A stretch of 64,000 bases of DNA, from positions 310,001 through 374,000 of the forward strand of contig JAUZTG010000007.1 of NCBI GenBank assembly GCA_030734395.1, read 5' to 3'. The notes under the pieces were generated by a model. The model was not told the origin of the DNA and searched no databases. It saw only the letters and a program-made list of their open reading frames with translations. A program made the position numbers and the translations under genes. Below are positions 22,118 to 34,141 of the stretch, one piece after another (position 1 is the stretch's first letter; each line of letters opens with the position of its first letter). The DNA comes from Sarocladium kiliense. Lineage: Eukaryota > Ascomycota > Sordariomycetes > Hypocreales > Sarocladiaceae.

Positions 22118-23539
22118 ATGCCCCTCTTGAACATGAAGGATCGTCGCTGTGATACAGTGTCCCGGCCACGATTGACGGCCATCTGCTTATGCCTCCTGGG
22201 GCTTGCCTTGTTGCCCCTTTTGCTGTGTAGCGCTGTTGCCCAGACTAGCTGCCACGATGCAGCTACGAATGAAGCCGTTCCTGTTGCCGTGGGGTTCACC
22301 TCGGCCAGTCATATGCGTAAGTCTAGCTCGTCTGTCTCTCAAGGACTCGAATATGAGTACCTTGCTTTCTGCGGCCCTTGACTTGTCTTAATCGTACTTC
22401 TACGAAGTGAATGAATCACGCTGATGAACGAAAATACCCGCCCGACAGAACATATGTTGCCCACTTCGCGAATGGGTCCGTTATCAGCCTGGCAAAGATC
22501 CCGGCGAGTGACGAGTACCAAATGCTCATGAAAGGATAATTCAGGAGCCCTCTCCGCAGGATCGACCCGGCCCCCTACAGGCTATATGGGGGCGTATGTT
22601 ACAGACTCTTGGAATGTCGCCAACCACGGATGAGGCTATCCTGGTACGAATGGCCGCTGCGTTGAAAGCTGAGTCTGAGGCTGTCCTCGGCGGCCATGCT
22701 ATTGAAACGGTGGTCGTTACAGCACCATGGATAACAGCATGGGATGGTCAAGTGGTTTCCAATAGCATCATTAACGATGTCCTTACATTGGTTGGGATAC
22801 AGCCTATCTCATGGGAAGATAGTCATCCCAGCTACCTGGGCGAGACTAATAGCCTCCTTGCCATGAAAAAGCGCCAGCTATGTATGGATCAGTGGTGTGG
22901 TGTTGATACTGGCCCTCACGAGCAAGGGAAAGTCGCATTTCTTATCAGGTATGTCAAGTATTCCGGTCGCTTCTACAGTGTTATGCTAACCACATCTCAA
23001 ATAGCTTCACAAATCAATCACTTCATACCTCGTTTCAATTGGCAAGGTGCTTCTATTTCAACCCGTGGGACAACCATATTGGTGTCGTCGAGCCGAAATA
23101 TGGACTTGACAAGCGGAAAGAGTCAGAAGATCACCGATACTTCTGGGATACACTTCGCGGACATCTTCTGAAACAGGTCGAAAAGCATGCTATGAGTCAA
23201 TCTGGTTCCATGTCTTCTGATAACCCGTTCCTTGTCCTTGTTGCTGGGGAGGCAGCCACTGAGCCGGAGTTTATGTGTGTCCTGCAAGAGGTTGTTGAGC
23301 GCATTCCGGGCATTCGCATTCATCATGGGGGTCAACAGACGAGTGACACAGGACAGCAAGAACCAACTGAACTAAGTCCAGGGGTAGAGCTTATTGTTTC
23401 GGATACACCCGCCTTTGCTGCTGCGAAAGGGGCAACTTTCTGGATGCGCATGAGGCTTGACAATTCGCATTGCGACGAATGGTGCGCGGCTCATCCGGGG
23501 GAATGTATGTCACAGTATGACATGCGTGACGAGCTTTAA
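22118..23539 (+). pseudogene. Hsp70-like (actin-fold ATPase) gene, 5' half disrupted
   Basis: The 5' part begins with a clear secretion signal (AICLCLLGLALLPLLLCSAVAQ, residues about 21-42) and a possible first-strand motif AVGFTSASHM before a GTAAGT donor at 22317. The next homologous stretch, YVAHFANGSVISLAKIP (about 22453-22503), does not join in phase. Its frame meets TAA at 22537-22539 and resumes as DPAPYRLYGG, then the coding frame shifts by about 22590. From there the gene is intact: exon to 22948 (TDEAILVRMAAALKAESEAV, VVVTAPWITAWDG), a 56-nt intron 22949-23004, and a last exon 23005-23539. That exon has PFLVLVAGEAATEPEF, the position of the Hsp70 phosphate-2/adenosine region. It resembles a fungal family of secreted-looking Hsp70-like proteins. 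Either it is a pseudogene or the 5' exons are unusual. Confidence 0.6.
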
Positions 23540-24255
23540 AGGTTGGGCTGCGCAATTGTATGGCTATTTAGGCGATAGGTTTTCTTCAAATAGGTGATAT
23601 CTTCCAGGACAATAGCGAGACGCATGGCAAGTTCGCATTCGTCGTCGGCACGGACATGAAGAAGCTGCACTAGGCCACGGGGACTTAGAAGTCCAAGGAC
23701 AATTATACGGCCTTGGAGATTCCTAAATCTTCTATTCACAATGGTATTAGAATCAATGATGCTCATGCAAAGAAGCTTCCGGCCTCGACAAGGTCTATAT
23801 GGACGTGAGATTTCTATGCAATAAACGCTTGCGTCACTCCGTGCCTAGGGAAGTTGTGCTGCAATTACGGATGTCATCATATTGTGACATAGTCTGATGT
23901 CATAGTCGTAGCTTTGCCTTGCAGTCCTGCGAAGCATATCATGCACTCGGGTGAACTCTCAAGAACCTTATTGCCGTAGGGCTTCTTTTGGGTTCCGGTC
24001 AAATGATTAGACCCTCCCGCGGACATCAAGCTTATTTCGATGAAGTAAAAGACTTTTCGACAAAGCAAAAGACCGAATTTGGTCTTGGTATGTTGATGAC
24101 CTTTCCCTTTGCTGCCTTGTCTGCGTTCTACTCAGATATCCCGAGCACCATCGATTCGCGAACCAGAGATCATGGCATCTGCGTCCCCCGTTGCTGGGCA
24201 CTATGATGCGAGGCTGCACAAAGGATCATCGAACGTCTCCTGGTTTTCTTAGCCG
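23540..24255. other. Intergenic, nothing recognised
   Basis: About 700 bp between the Hsp70-like relic and the F-box-like gene. Short frames only; no motif. Confidence 0.4.
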
Positions 24256-25752
24256 ATGGAAATCAGGCTTCCGATCCTGGAAATGATTGCGCGTCAAAAG
24301 CATCCAGGCTGGGCCTCACTTGCATCTGTCTGCAAGGAATGGCAGCTTGTGATTGCCCCGGAAAACTTGCGCAGGCTTGAGCTTGGCTCTTCGTGCCTGG
24401 GTGATTTTGGTCGTATCATGATTCGGCAAAGGTACCTCGTTCACCACATTTGGCTAAACGTTGAATTACGCAATTACACGTGCCGACGCTGCGAACTGTC
24501 TGGGATCCGCCACCAGGACAATTGCCATGCCTTCCTAGATGTAGTCCGGAAGCTCTTCTCCATTCTAACCGAGTGGGAACCAGGAATGAGCCTGACATTG
24601 GAGCTCAATGCGTATTCTCTTAGCGACTCAAATCACTGGTTCAAGGGGTACCATTTGGCTACGAAAGCCGGCGACGACGGCAAGGACCATGATGAGACGG
24701 CCTGCACCGGATGGCATGATCCTATACACGGCTGGTCTCATGGTCAAAGGGTCAATAACCCTCCTAGGACGGCCATATTGCGGCTTTTCGAAAGGATCGA
24801 GCGATGCTTCAGACACCACGAATTACTGCACGTCAATGTTGTGAATTGTCTGATCTTACGCCGGCAACTACGCCGAAGAATATCGCCCCTCGTACTGCGT
24901 CAGATACTGGAGAGACTTGGTAGCCTGCAGCATTTTGTTTACGAGCATTGGCGGGAGTGGCAGCATGCGTGGCCGAGCCAGGCTGGTCTTGGTACGTCGA
25001 CCAGTTAATGTTCCTATTTGTCTCCGGATTCTTCCCCAACACCACTAACAAAAGTGATGACAGGCTCCATACAGCTCGTCGAAACTGCTCTTCCCACGAC
25101 TCTTAGGAGACTGTGCGTATTCGAGGACTTCGATGAGAATCTTGCTCCAGCCGTGGCCGACGGGTTAGGGGACTTCTTCTTCGATCACACTGGGCGCTAC
25201 CGACTTAAGCAAACAGCGATAGGTGGGGCCTTTCCCATGAGAAGTCTAACCCTTGACTATCTCTCAGTATCATATGTAATCAACGCCCAGGACTTCTTCA
25301 ATGCTTGCCGCCCAGACTGGGTTTGGCACAACCTGCAGACTCTGGCCCTGACTACTCAACTCTTCCGACACACCAAAGGCCCGCAGCACATAGACGATCT
25401 CATGTGCAGCGCCGGTACCACCGCATTGCAGATGCCCAAGCTGCGAACGATGGTACTCTGGAACGGCAGCAAAGGAAATGTCTGTGCCTTTTGCTACCAA
25501 GTCAGCCAAGGTAAAGCTTGCATCACTTGGCGCGGTTCGTGGGATCACGACTTCAGCCCTCGAGTAATCGCTACGTGGCAGCTTGTTGCCTCAAAGCTGA
25601 ATTCACGGCCACTTGAGACGCGAAAAGAAAGAATCGACAACGAGATTTTGTCCTATGGCGATGCTATTCATTTCTTGGACTTGCCCTGCCGAGTGGTTGA
25701 GCCTGCGTCCCTCTGGCAGATACGAAATGAAGGAAGGCTGCCTTTTGTCTAG
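24256..25752 (+). CDS. DUF6546-type F-box-like protein
   Basis: Exons 24256-24991 and 25064-25752, joined in phase across a 72-nt intron (GTACGT...TGACAG), give 474 aa. The N-terminus (EIRLPILEMIARQKHPGW, ASLASVCKEWQLVIAPENLR) is an F-box-like helical module. It is followed by LRRLELGSSCLGDFGRIMIR and HHIWLNVELRNYTCRRCE, the signature of a large fungus-specific family with a C-terminal DUF6546 domain. Such proteins are very numerous in some Sordariomycetes and are thought to be substrate adaptors of SCF-type ubiquitin ligases, though few have been tested. I see no frame break. The start could lie a few codons upstream, but an in-frame TAG stands immediately 5' of it. Confidence 0.88.
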
Positions 25753-26612
25753 GTAAGGCTGAAGGGGAGTGCCCAGTCTGCTTAGACGGAGACTTTTCAC
25801 CGGGCCGAAACGAGGACGAAGGGTTTATGCCGGCAATGCCATGTCCCCCGTCAATAGCCACCTAATTGTACATCTCTATAGCGTCTCGATTTGCCTAACC
25901 CGATTAGGGAAATGTTGTACTCTTGAGGGTGTCACTAATCTCTAACTATACAGGCATACGCATGCTCGGTCTTCTTAGACGTGGGCTTTTGATTCACAAT
26001 GCTGTCACATTTCTCACATGTCTACTATGCCTATTCCATAATGAGCGCCTATCTTTCTGTAAGCTTTGCTATTCTAGCGCATTTCTCACGACCTTTAGGC
26101 TGCAAGCAACTATATCTTGATCAACGCCCGCCCATTCATACAATTCGGCACGCTCCCGAAGCCCCTACCCTCCCCTATAGGGCAACTGCGCTGAAAGGGT
26201 GGGCACTGGGCACGCTAATGCTGTCGAGTCTGCTGACTAAGGCAAGAATGTGGAGAACGCCGCCCCTGGGAATCCGAGGTGGTCCGTGCGTCTTGACTTC
26301 ACGCGTCCCTCTGTTTTCGCTGGTGACCACCACCACTCCCGGAGCCGCCCATCGCAACCTCAAGTATCCTGGCATCGCAGCCTTGTCCATCATCAGCCTC
26401 AGGAGGAGGCCCTTGTTCGGCCGGCGACGTTCTTTTATGCGCCCATCCCCATCGCCGTGCTCGTCCCAGGGTCTTGCCAATGCGCCGCAACCGCCCCGCG
26501 TCCCAGATCGAGCCGTAGCGCCACCTCCCCTTTACGCGCTGACCCAGACGTCCGCCATACGGACAGCCTGAGTTACCGCACTACCTCACGACTGTTATAT
26601 TTCCCTCTCGAA
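25753..26612. other. Promoter and leader of the NTO1-like gene
   Basis: About 860 bp. The frame of the downstream gene stays open back to 26250, but the Pro/Arg-rich residues there look like translated leader, so I start the protein at 26613. Nothing else is recognisable. Confidence 0.4.
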
Positions 26613-29600
26613 ATGGCCCCAGCTTCTGCATCTCCTCGCAACACGCCCTCAAGTAACGGGCGCAGACGAGGCCGCCCGCCAGGCACAACGAATGCTGCGC
26701 GCGCCGCAAGACAAGCCGCCCTTGAAGCAGCCATGGCATCCGAACCACCGCCTAAGAAGCGCCGGTATATCCCGGGAGGTCCTGGAGGAGGAGGCCGTTT
26801 TGTCGATGCCGACTCGGACGATGCAACACCAACTGTTCGCGCAGCCACTGCCTCTCGCCCTCGCGCACCCCGAAACTCCCTCAATGCCTCAACACCATCA
26901 GTTCCCCTTCGACGCGAACGAAGCACGCGCACTCGATCCTTCGCGGCAGATGATGCGGAGGATGTGCAATGGGGAACAGCAGCAGCCGTAGCTGCTTCAG
27001 TGCAGCAAGCCGATGACTATAAGCCTCGAGAAGAGCGCGGATGGGAGGAGTTCCACCCGAACCTTGATATTGAGGGCACCTTCATGGTTTTATCGGCTGA
27101 TGAAGTGGATGGAGTTCTTCCACAAGAAGTCCCTAATACCCCAATGGCGCAGACGCCAGGCACGCCTTTGCTCGGAAACACCACACCTTCAAGACATGCT
27201 GATCCAACATCCATCAATAACACACCCACCGGACAGCCTCGCACAGAGAGTAATCCCTTTGAAGCATCTCTTGCAACACCAACAAGACGACCACGCCGTT
27301 TGACGCGTGATATTGTCAGCTTTCACGGCACGCGCGGCACAGAGTCCTTCAGTACACCGAAAACACCCAAGATCCTCCCTATACAGAACCAGACACCCAA
27401 GGAGCGCTTGGACCTGAAACTGCCGTCGTATCGGAAGACCAATCGTATAGAATTGTTTGAGAGCAAGACTTTCGGCCAGGCTCGATACGTTGACCGCGCC
27501 ATGAGCAACGTGGGGTATCAAGAAAGCGACAGCTATCCGAGACCTGAACGAAACCTCATCAAAGCCATTGAGGGCAATGTTGATGATGAGCCGATAACAA
27601 CTTCTCCAACAAACACTGAGGAAGGGGTACATGCGACGCGCCTCCTCCGTGTTGAGTACGATATGGACGAGCAGGATGACATGTGGCTAGAGCACTATAA
27701 TGCACAGAGGAAGCAGAATGAGCTTGAAGCCATAACGAGGGAAGTCTTTGAAATCACTATGACAGGAATTGAGAAGGAATGGCACGCGTTGGAGAGGCGG
27801 ATCCCGAAACCAAATCCGAAGCCACCTCAAACGCACCGACCTCGTTCAAGTTCTGCGGCTGCCGTTAATGGCGAGTCTCGTGAAGGAGAAGAGCCCGACT
27901 CAAAGTGCGCCATTTGTGACGATGGTGACTGCGAGAACACAAATGCCATCGTCTTCTGCGATGGCTGCAACCTCGCTGTTCATCAAGAGTGCTATGGTGT
28001 GCCGTTTATCCCGGAGGGACAATGGATGTGCCGCAAGTGCCAGCTCTGTGGGCGAGGGGTGCCGGTAAGTCTATTTCTGCCCTTTCATTGATACCCTGAA
28101 CAATTTGCTGATAACCAAATCACAGACGTGCATCTTTTGCCCCAACACGGATGGTGCATTCAAGCAAACCAATTCCTCCAAATGGGCTCACCTGCTTTGC
28201 GCAATGTGGATACCTGAGGTGTCTCTTGGTAACCACACGTTCATGGAACCCGTCATGGACGTTGAGAAGGTTCCCAAAACCCGATGGAAGCTGTCTTGCT
28301 ACATCTGCCACCAAAAGATGGGTGCTTGCATACAGTGCAGCAACAAAAATTGCTACCAAGCGTTTCACGTCACTTGTGCTCGCCGCGCTAAGCTGTACTT
28401 GAAGATGAAGACCAGCCACGGAGCTCTGGCAGTGCTTGATGGTGGCATGGTTCTCAAGGCGTTCTGCGACAGGCATTGTCCTTTGGAGTACTCCAAAGAG
28501 AACAGAGTTCACCAAGCGACGAGGGCTGCAAAGAAGTTCTACAAGCGCAACATGCGAGGCAGGATCTGGGCGGACAACCACGCCATGGCTAACGTTCTAG
28601 CAGCGCGACACCGCAATGCTATCACGGAAAATCCGCCGGATGAGTCTCAGTCGGCTGGGCAAAAGAACCCAGCTATGGTTGGAGAGAATAAGAAGAGCCA
28701 GCCGCCGAAGAACGTCTGGAAACTCCCGTCAGGGGCCCCCGTAATCCCACAGCAGGTATTCGAGGTTGTAGAAGCATCTATCCAGAGGTTTCCTTTCCGA
28801 AAGCGAAAGGACTACCTCAGCGAAGCTTGCAGGTACTGGACCTTGAAGAGAGAGGCCCGACGTGGGGCAGCTTTGCTCAAGCGTCTTCAACTTCAGATGG
28901 AGACATTCTCATCCATGGAGCTTACAAGACGAAACTTCGCCGCAATGGGACCCGGAGGCAAACAACGCCTTGCCCGCCGCCTGGAGTTTGCAGAGAACTT
29001 GATCAAGGACCTAGAGCAGCTCAAGACCCTTTCTGATGAGCTTGTTCGGAGAGAGGCACTGAAGCTTGATGCCGCTGAACTTGAACAAGAGTTTGTGGAT
29101 GAATGCTACTTTCCGGTGGCGCGGGTTTTGGCGCCAGCCATAGATAAGGCCATCTCGTAAGCTCGCTATTCCCTCTACGGCAACGAAGCAGAACTGACCG
29201 CTCTAGGCTCGATAAGGACGTCTTTTCCGAGGCTCTCTCCGAGATGCAAGCGCAGATGGAGCTTCGATACTATGTTACAGGACTGTCATTTGCTCAAGAG
29301 CTCGGTAATGCCATTCGCAATGGGATATCCACACCATTTGAGCCACCAACCGATGCAGCCCAAGGCACTGAGACGATGGACATTTCTCCCGTCAAGGGCT
29401 CTTTTTCAGATATTCGCGAACGCCGCAAACTGGGCAAACGCATCCTCAAGGCGGTGCAGCCTTACATCGAGACTGCATTACAGATTGAGGCCGAGATCTC
29501 GAGCCGGCCGTACGACACTTTGCACAACGAGCTCGAGGCCATCATTGAAGCAAGCGTGGAAGCGAAGCAGAGCGCCACGGCTGAGGCAACCAATGGTGCA

Positions 29601-30260
29601 TCTACAGAAGATGTTGAGATGGCTGATGCCACCAATGAGACTGATGATGCCAGCGGGAATGTAACTGGTGACCATGAATCCGACCCGATGAGAGTTGATG
29701 GAACGGAGGATGCCCATGATGCTCCCACTGATGGAGATGCAGATGGCAGCCAGGCAGCCGAGGATGCACCCGGAGATGCGAGCAACGACGTCAAAGAAGA
29801 ACCCGCAACTGACGAAACGAAACTACGGGCAGCATCTCAGGCCACGAATTCTCAGACTCCACCTGGTACAAACGGAACATACAGAGCGGTTGCACGGCCA
29901 GAGCAGAATGGGCCTCCCACACCACCTCAATCCAACGGAAGCCTTGGTAAGGCCTCGGTTGATCCGCTATCTGAAGGTGGTGTGCTCTGGCACATGAAAG
30001 CATTTGAACCAGAAGGCACGTCGGTGCTAGCTGAACATTGGGCTGGTCGAGACGCCATCAGGATGCTGAGTGAGGACCTCACAGATATGGACGACGATGA
30101 GCTTAAGGGTCTCGGCGTTGATGTTGACATCCCAGACGCAATCCTGACTCCTGCTGACGCGGACGAAGACTCAGGGGGTAACGCAGCCAAGGGAAGGACG
30201 AGCAAGTCATTGACAGTGAACGCGAACAAGAAACGGAGAACATCGGCTAGGAGACGATGA
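26613..30260 (+). CDS. NTO1: NTO1-like PHD-finger protein (NuA3 complex)
   Basis: A nuclear chromatin reader of the BRPF/Nto1 family, a subunit of the NuA3 H3 acetyltransferase complex. Exons 26613-28064, 28126-29156 and 29207-30260 join in phase to 1178 aa. The N-terminus carries an AT-hook-like GRRRGRPPG. An EPL1-like domain spans about residues 265-400 (YRKTNRIELFESKTFG, EYDMDEQDDMWLE). The PZP module follows: PHD finger at about 431-480 (CAICDDGDCENTNAIVFCDG, CNLAVHQECYG), zinc knuckle, then an extended PHD on exon 2 (TCIFCPNTDGAFKQT, WAHLLCAMWIPEV, CYICHQKMGACIQC). Intron 1 falls exactly between the two fingers. No bromodomain or PWWP domain is visible, unlike animal BRPFs. The C-terminal third is very acidic and ends in a basic KKRRTSARRR. 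Confidence 0.92.
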
Positions 30261-33016
30261 TGGCGAAGGCTTGTGACGTTGGTGGGCGGTGCTTCTCCAT
30301 CAAAAGACTAGGGAGAAGCTGTGTTTTTTTGTTTTGTGTTTTTGGCCTTTTGTTGGCTGTACCATCCCCGGTTCAGGTAGGCAAGGAGCTTTCGGCGTTT
30401 AGATGGATGATTTTCGAGGGATTCCTCTCATTCGGCACGGGATATGAGTTAATTTTTACTATAGCTAGCCTTTGATGTTGCGCCAGAGGCAGGAGGCGAG
30501 AGTGTTTACGTTTTGAGTGGCGGGCGTCGGAGGAAGCGTGGCCATTATGTTGAAACAGACAGAATGCATTGAGGTGCTCATAATAGTAAATATCTATGAA
30601 GTCGACATGTAAGCTTGCCCACGTCTACATCCGCGCAACTCAGATAAACGAGTCATGTGGCCACTGTTGATCATATCGAATAGACAAACTATGACACCTC
30701 ATGTGAGGAGGTCCTGGCGTTGTATGCGATCCCTCTCTCGTTTCGTCTGCAACACGGCATCCGTGTGAGCCGGAGCGGGGTCCACCTATAAGGAACAGGT
30801 AAGCCCAAGAGCTGGGGTTCTGGTTACTATTGTTAGAAGTGCGGTAGGGTGATTGAGTTTTGATGGACGGAGCAGATGGCGCGGTGCACTTGCGCGTCGA
30901 GTTTCCGAGTTACGGAATCGGGGAATGAGGCAAAGTCATCGAGGAGGGGCTTTTACGGCAGATCGATCTGGGATTCAGGAGGCAGAATGCGATATCGAGA
31001 GTTTGGGATGGAGACATGGCGTGGAGATCCGTGGAGCTCGTGGAGAAGCAGAGGGTTCAAGCTCAGGCAAGGTAAGGGTAGCTAACCTGTGAGATGCAGG
31101 TGCTATAGCACACTGGAAAGCTACCCATCTTGGGATCGTCAGAAACGGGAGGTGGCAGTGCAGGAAGAATTACAACACATTTTGATGAGGATGACGATGG
31201 CTGCAAGTGGGCACACGGAGCGTCGCGTCAAGAGCTGTTGTCGTGAGCCCGGCGGCTGACAGTGACCAATGGTAGACGTGATGTGTGATGCTCAGGGGGA
31301 ACAAGCGGCAGGGCGCGCAACAGTGGTGACAGAACCTCTCCCAGGGGCTGACAGGAGCACCTCGGGATTAAGGTGCTGAAAGTGGTGCACTGCCGGGGAA
31401 GCTCAGGCACGAGATGGACGATCTTAGTGAGGTGTGGCGTGTCGCTCCCTTCCGTCAGAGGCCCCTTGGTTGGCCCCCTTGCGCCGTTTTTGTGTGTGAG
31501 GATGGGAGCCTGGAAGCCTTGACAGCCGTAAGGCTCGTTGCGATTGGCGCTAAGCCCCTCTGTGGTGCGTGGGCTAGCAGCCGCCAGAGCAGGCACTGTA
31601 GCCGGAAGCCCTAGTGCGGTAGCTACAGTGGTTACCTCAGTTTAGTGCCACGCTGTGGTGCTGGAATGCTCAAGTCAGCAACCACCGCACCACCTCAGCG
31701 ACTGCCCCCCTCTCTCTCCCCTCCAGCCAGCCGCCCGCCCAGTGCATTGCCTCCCACGCCCTCCACCCTTCCCGGCCGCATCTTCTCCCTCTCAGAGAAA
31801 AAAACTTCCAAAGAGTCTCTCTCTTGCAACGACGACCTTTGCACAGACGAAACAGCGACGATAGGCACTTTACTGCCCCAACTTGAACAAATACTTTTTC
31901 CACAGGATCACCACCCCAGTGTCCTGCCCGGCGATATTGACTTTCGAGTCTCAACATAACGGTATCCTCATCGAACCGCCCGACGACCGACGCTTCCCAT
32001 CGCGTCCACAGCAACAGAGCGAGAGAAACCCCCTCCCTCTTTGCCTGAGCTGACGAGTCCTGCTTCTATCGACGCGACTTGGCCGCTTCGACCATTTCTC
32101 TATATACGAACGTTTCCTTCTCGGAAACTCAGGCGACGAGCGTCCCTCAACCGAGCGACGCCTTATTAATCAACGCATCCCAACGTCTCCGACACGTTTG
32201 GCGCGCCCCTAACTTCTGACGACGAGCTGCTCGGGTCCCGCACCTGAAGCCATCAACACACATACGACGGCCCACTGAGGCATCTTTGACGACGACGACG
32301 AACCGGTTCTCCTTCCGATCGTCATAATATTCTTCACCAGAGGCTGAGCACTCTATCGACGCTATCGCTCGACATTTTATCGACCAACGGCCGAACTCCT
32401 GTGCTGTTCTCGCTCGTCGCACCCGCCGCCGCCCTTCTGCCGCGCTGCCTGGCGACCCCTCCCACAGCCGTCATTACTTCACTGTGAGTCCAGTCCCCAA
32501 CAATGCCACCCACCCCTCATCTCGCCATGCGTTGGCAAACATGGCCGTGACGGGTTCTTGCTGCATTTTGCTGGCAAGCAAGTCGAAGGCGGCACAGAGA
32601 CATTCGTCTTTTGTGTCAACCCCTCGCTTTCCGTCACTGCCGCCTCAGTGCATGTTTGCATTCTTTCGCCCCTCGTCTAGAGCCGAAAGTCCGCATCAGC
32701 TTGGGTTTGGGGACCACGCGATTCTCCTTCGTCACTACTGGCGCTTGTCAGCACGATGGGAACGCCTACGGCCTCTTCATTCCGGCGCCTATCCTTTTGA
32801 CAATTGTCCATGTTCCCATTCTGCAAATTAAGGTGTATGCTAACGCTTCAGTTTTAGGTTTCTAGTGAATCGTTTACTGCTGCCAGCCTACTTACTACAT
32901 CCTGTAATTGGTTGATTTGACAACGTCGCGTGCATCTCCTGCTCGTGACGACCTCGGCCGCCCTCCACCCCCTTCCGCACTCCCCAGGTCCTCTCCCTCT
33001 GCGAGAGACCTTCAAG
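30261..33016. other. 2.75-kb region with the PP1 promoter and long leader
   Basis: The left part is the 3' flank of NTO1. From about 31,640 the plus strand becomes strongly pyrimidine-rich (runs of CTCTC and CCCTCC), typical of fungal promoters and leaders, and this continues to the PP1 start. No supported protein-coding gene lies here. A likely leader intron is listed separately. Confidence 0.5.
32484..32851 (+). other. Probable 5'-UTR intron of the PP1 gene
   Basis: A GTGAGT donor at 32484 follows a pyrimidine-rich leader. GCTAAC followed by GCTTCAG (ending 32851) makes a good branch site and acceptor; TTTTAG ending at 32857 is an alternative acceptor. The segment contains no coding signal and its length, about 370 nt, is plausible for a leader intron. 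Confidence 0.4.
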
Positions 33017-34141
33017 ATGGCAGATCAACACGAAGTCGATCTCGACTCCATAATCGACCGGCTGCTCGAGGTTCGAGGCAGCCGCCCTGGCAAGCAGGTT
33101 CAGCTCCTTGAGACCGAGATTCGATACCTCTGCACCAAGGCTCGCGAGATCTTCATCTCCCAGCCCATCCTTCTCGAGCTCGAGGCTCCCATCAAGGTAC
33201 GTTAATAGTCGACAGCCCTCGGAGACTCCAGCACATCCGCCGAAGCTACTAACACAGACGATAACAGATTTGCGGCGACATTCACGGCCAATACTATGAT
33301 CTATTGCGTCTGTTCGAATACGGCGGCTTCCCCCCGGAGGCCAACTACCTCTTCCTCGGTGACTACGTTGATCGTGGCAAGCAGTCCCTCGAGACCATCT
33401 GCCTTTTGCTTGCCTACAAGATCAAGTATCCCGAGAACTTCTTCATTCTCCGCGGCAACCACGAGTGCGCGTCCATCAACCGTATCTACGGTTTCTACGA
33501 CGAGTGCAAGCGTCGCTACAACATCAAGCTTTGGAAGACTTTCACTGATTGCTTCAACTGCCTTCCCATCGCCGCTATCATCGACGAGAAGATCTTCACC
33601 ATGCACGGTGGCCTGAGCCCTGATCTCAACTCCATGGAGCAGATCCGCCGTGTCATGCGGCCCACTGACGTATGTCCTCTGCACGCACTGCCTTTCTCTG
33701 CAGAAGTTATAGCCTTGTGAACAACTACTGACCCTCACACAGATTCCTGACTGCGGTCTGCTGTGTGACTTGTTGTGGTCTGACCCCGACAAGGACATCA
33801 CTGGCTGGAGCGAGAACGACCGTGGTGTCTCCTTCACCTTCGGTCCAGACGTTGTCTCCCGCTTCCTGCAGAAGCATGACATGGATCTCATCTGCCGTGC
33901 CCATCAGGTCGTGGAGGATGGCTACGAGTTCTTCTCGAAGCGTCAGCTCGTCACTCTGTTCAGTGCTCCCAACTACTGCGGAGAGTTCGACAACGCTGGT
34001 GCTATGATGAGTGTTGACGAGAGCCTTCTGTGTTCTTTCCAGATCCTGAAGCCTGCTGAGAAGAAGCAGAAGTAAGTCGGCTTGCTATCATTGGCAGTTC
34101 TACCCGTGCTAATACGCTTCTTCAGATTCGGACGCCGCTAG
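33017..34141 (+). CDS. GLC7: Protein phosphatase 1 catalytic subunit
   Basis: A Ser/Thr phosphatase acting with many regulatory subunits in mitosis, glycogen control and cell polarity. Exons 33017-33196, 33268-33669, 33743-34071 and 34126-34141 join in phase to 308 aa, the family's usual length. All metal-binding and catalytic signatures are present: GDIHGQ, GDYVDRG, RGNHE, the HGG in FTMHGGLSPDL, and RAHQVVEDGYEF. The beta12-beta13 loop SAPNYCGEFDNAGAMM marks PP1 rather than PP2A. Intron 1 lies just before ICGDIHGQ. The last exon codes only for the final residues, FGRR, and the stop. The symbol is given by orthology (GLC7 in yeast, bimG in Aspergillus). Confidence 0.97.

Noticed and set aside
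26250..26612. Upstream extension of the NTO1 frame
   Set aside because: Open in frame, but its residues are Arg/Pro/Ser-rich leader-like, and the Met at 26613 gives a sensible start just before the AT-hook.
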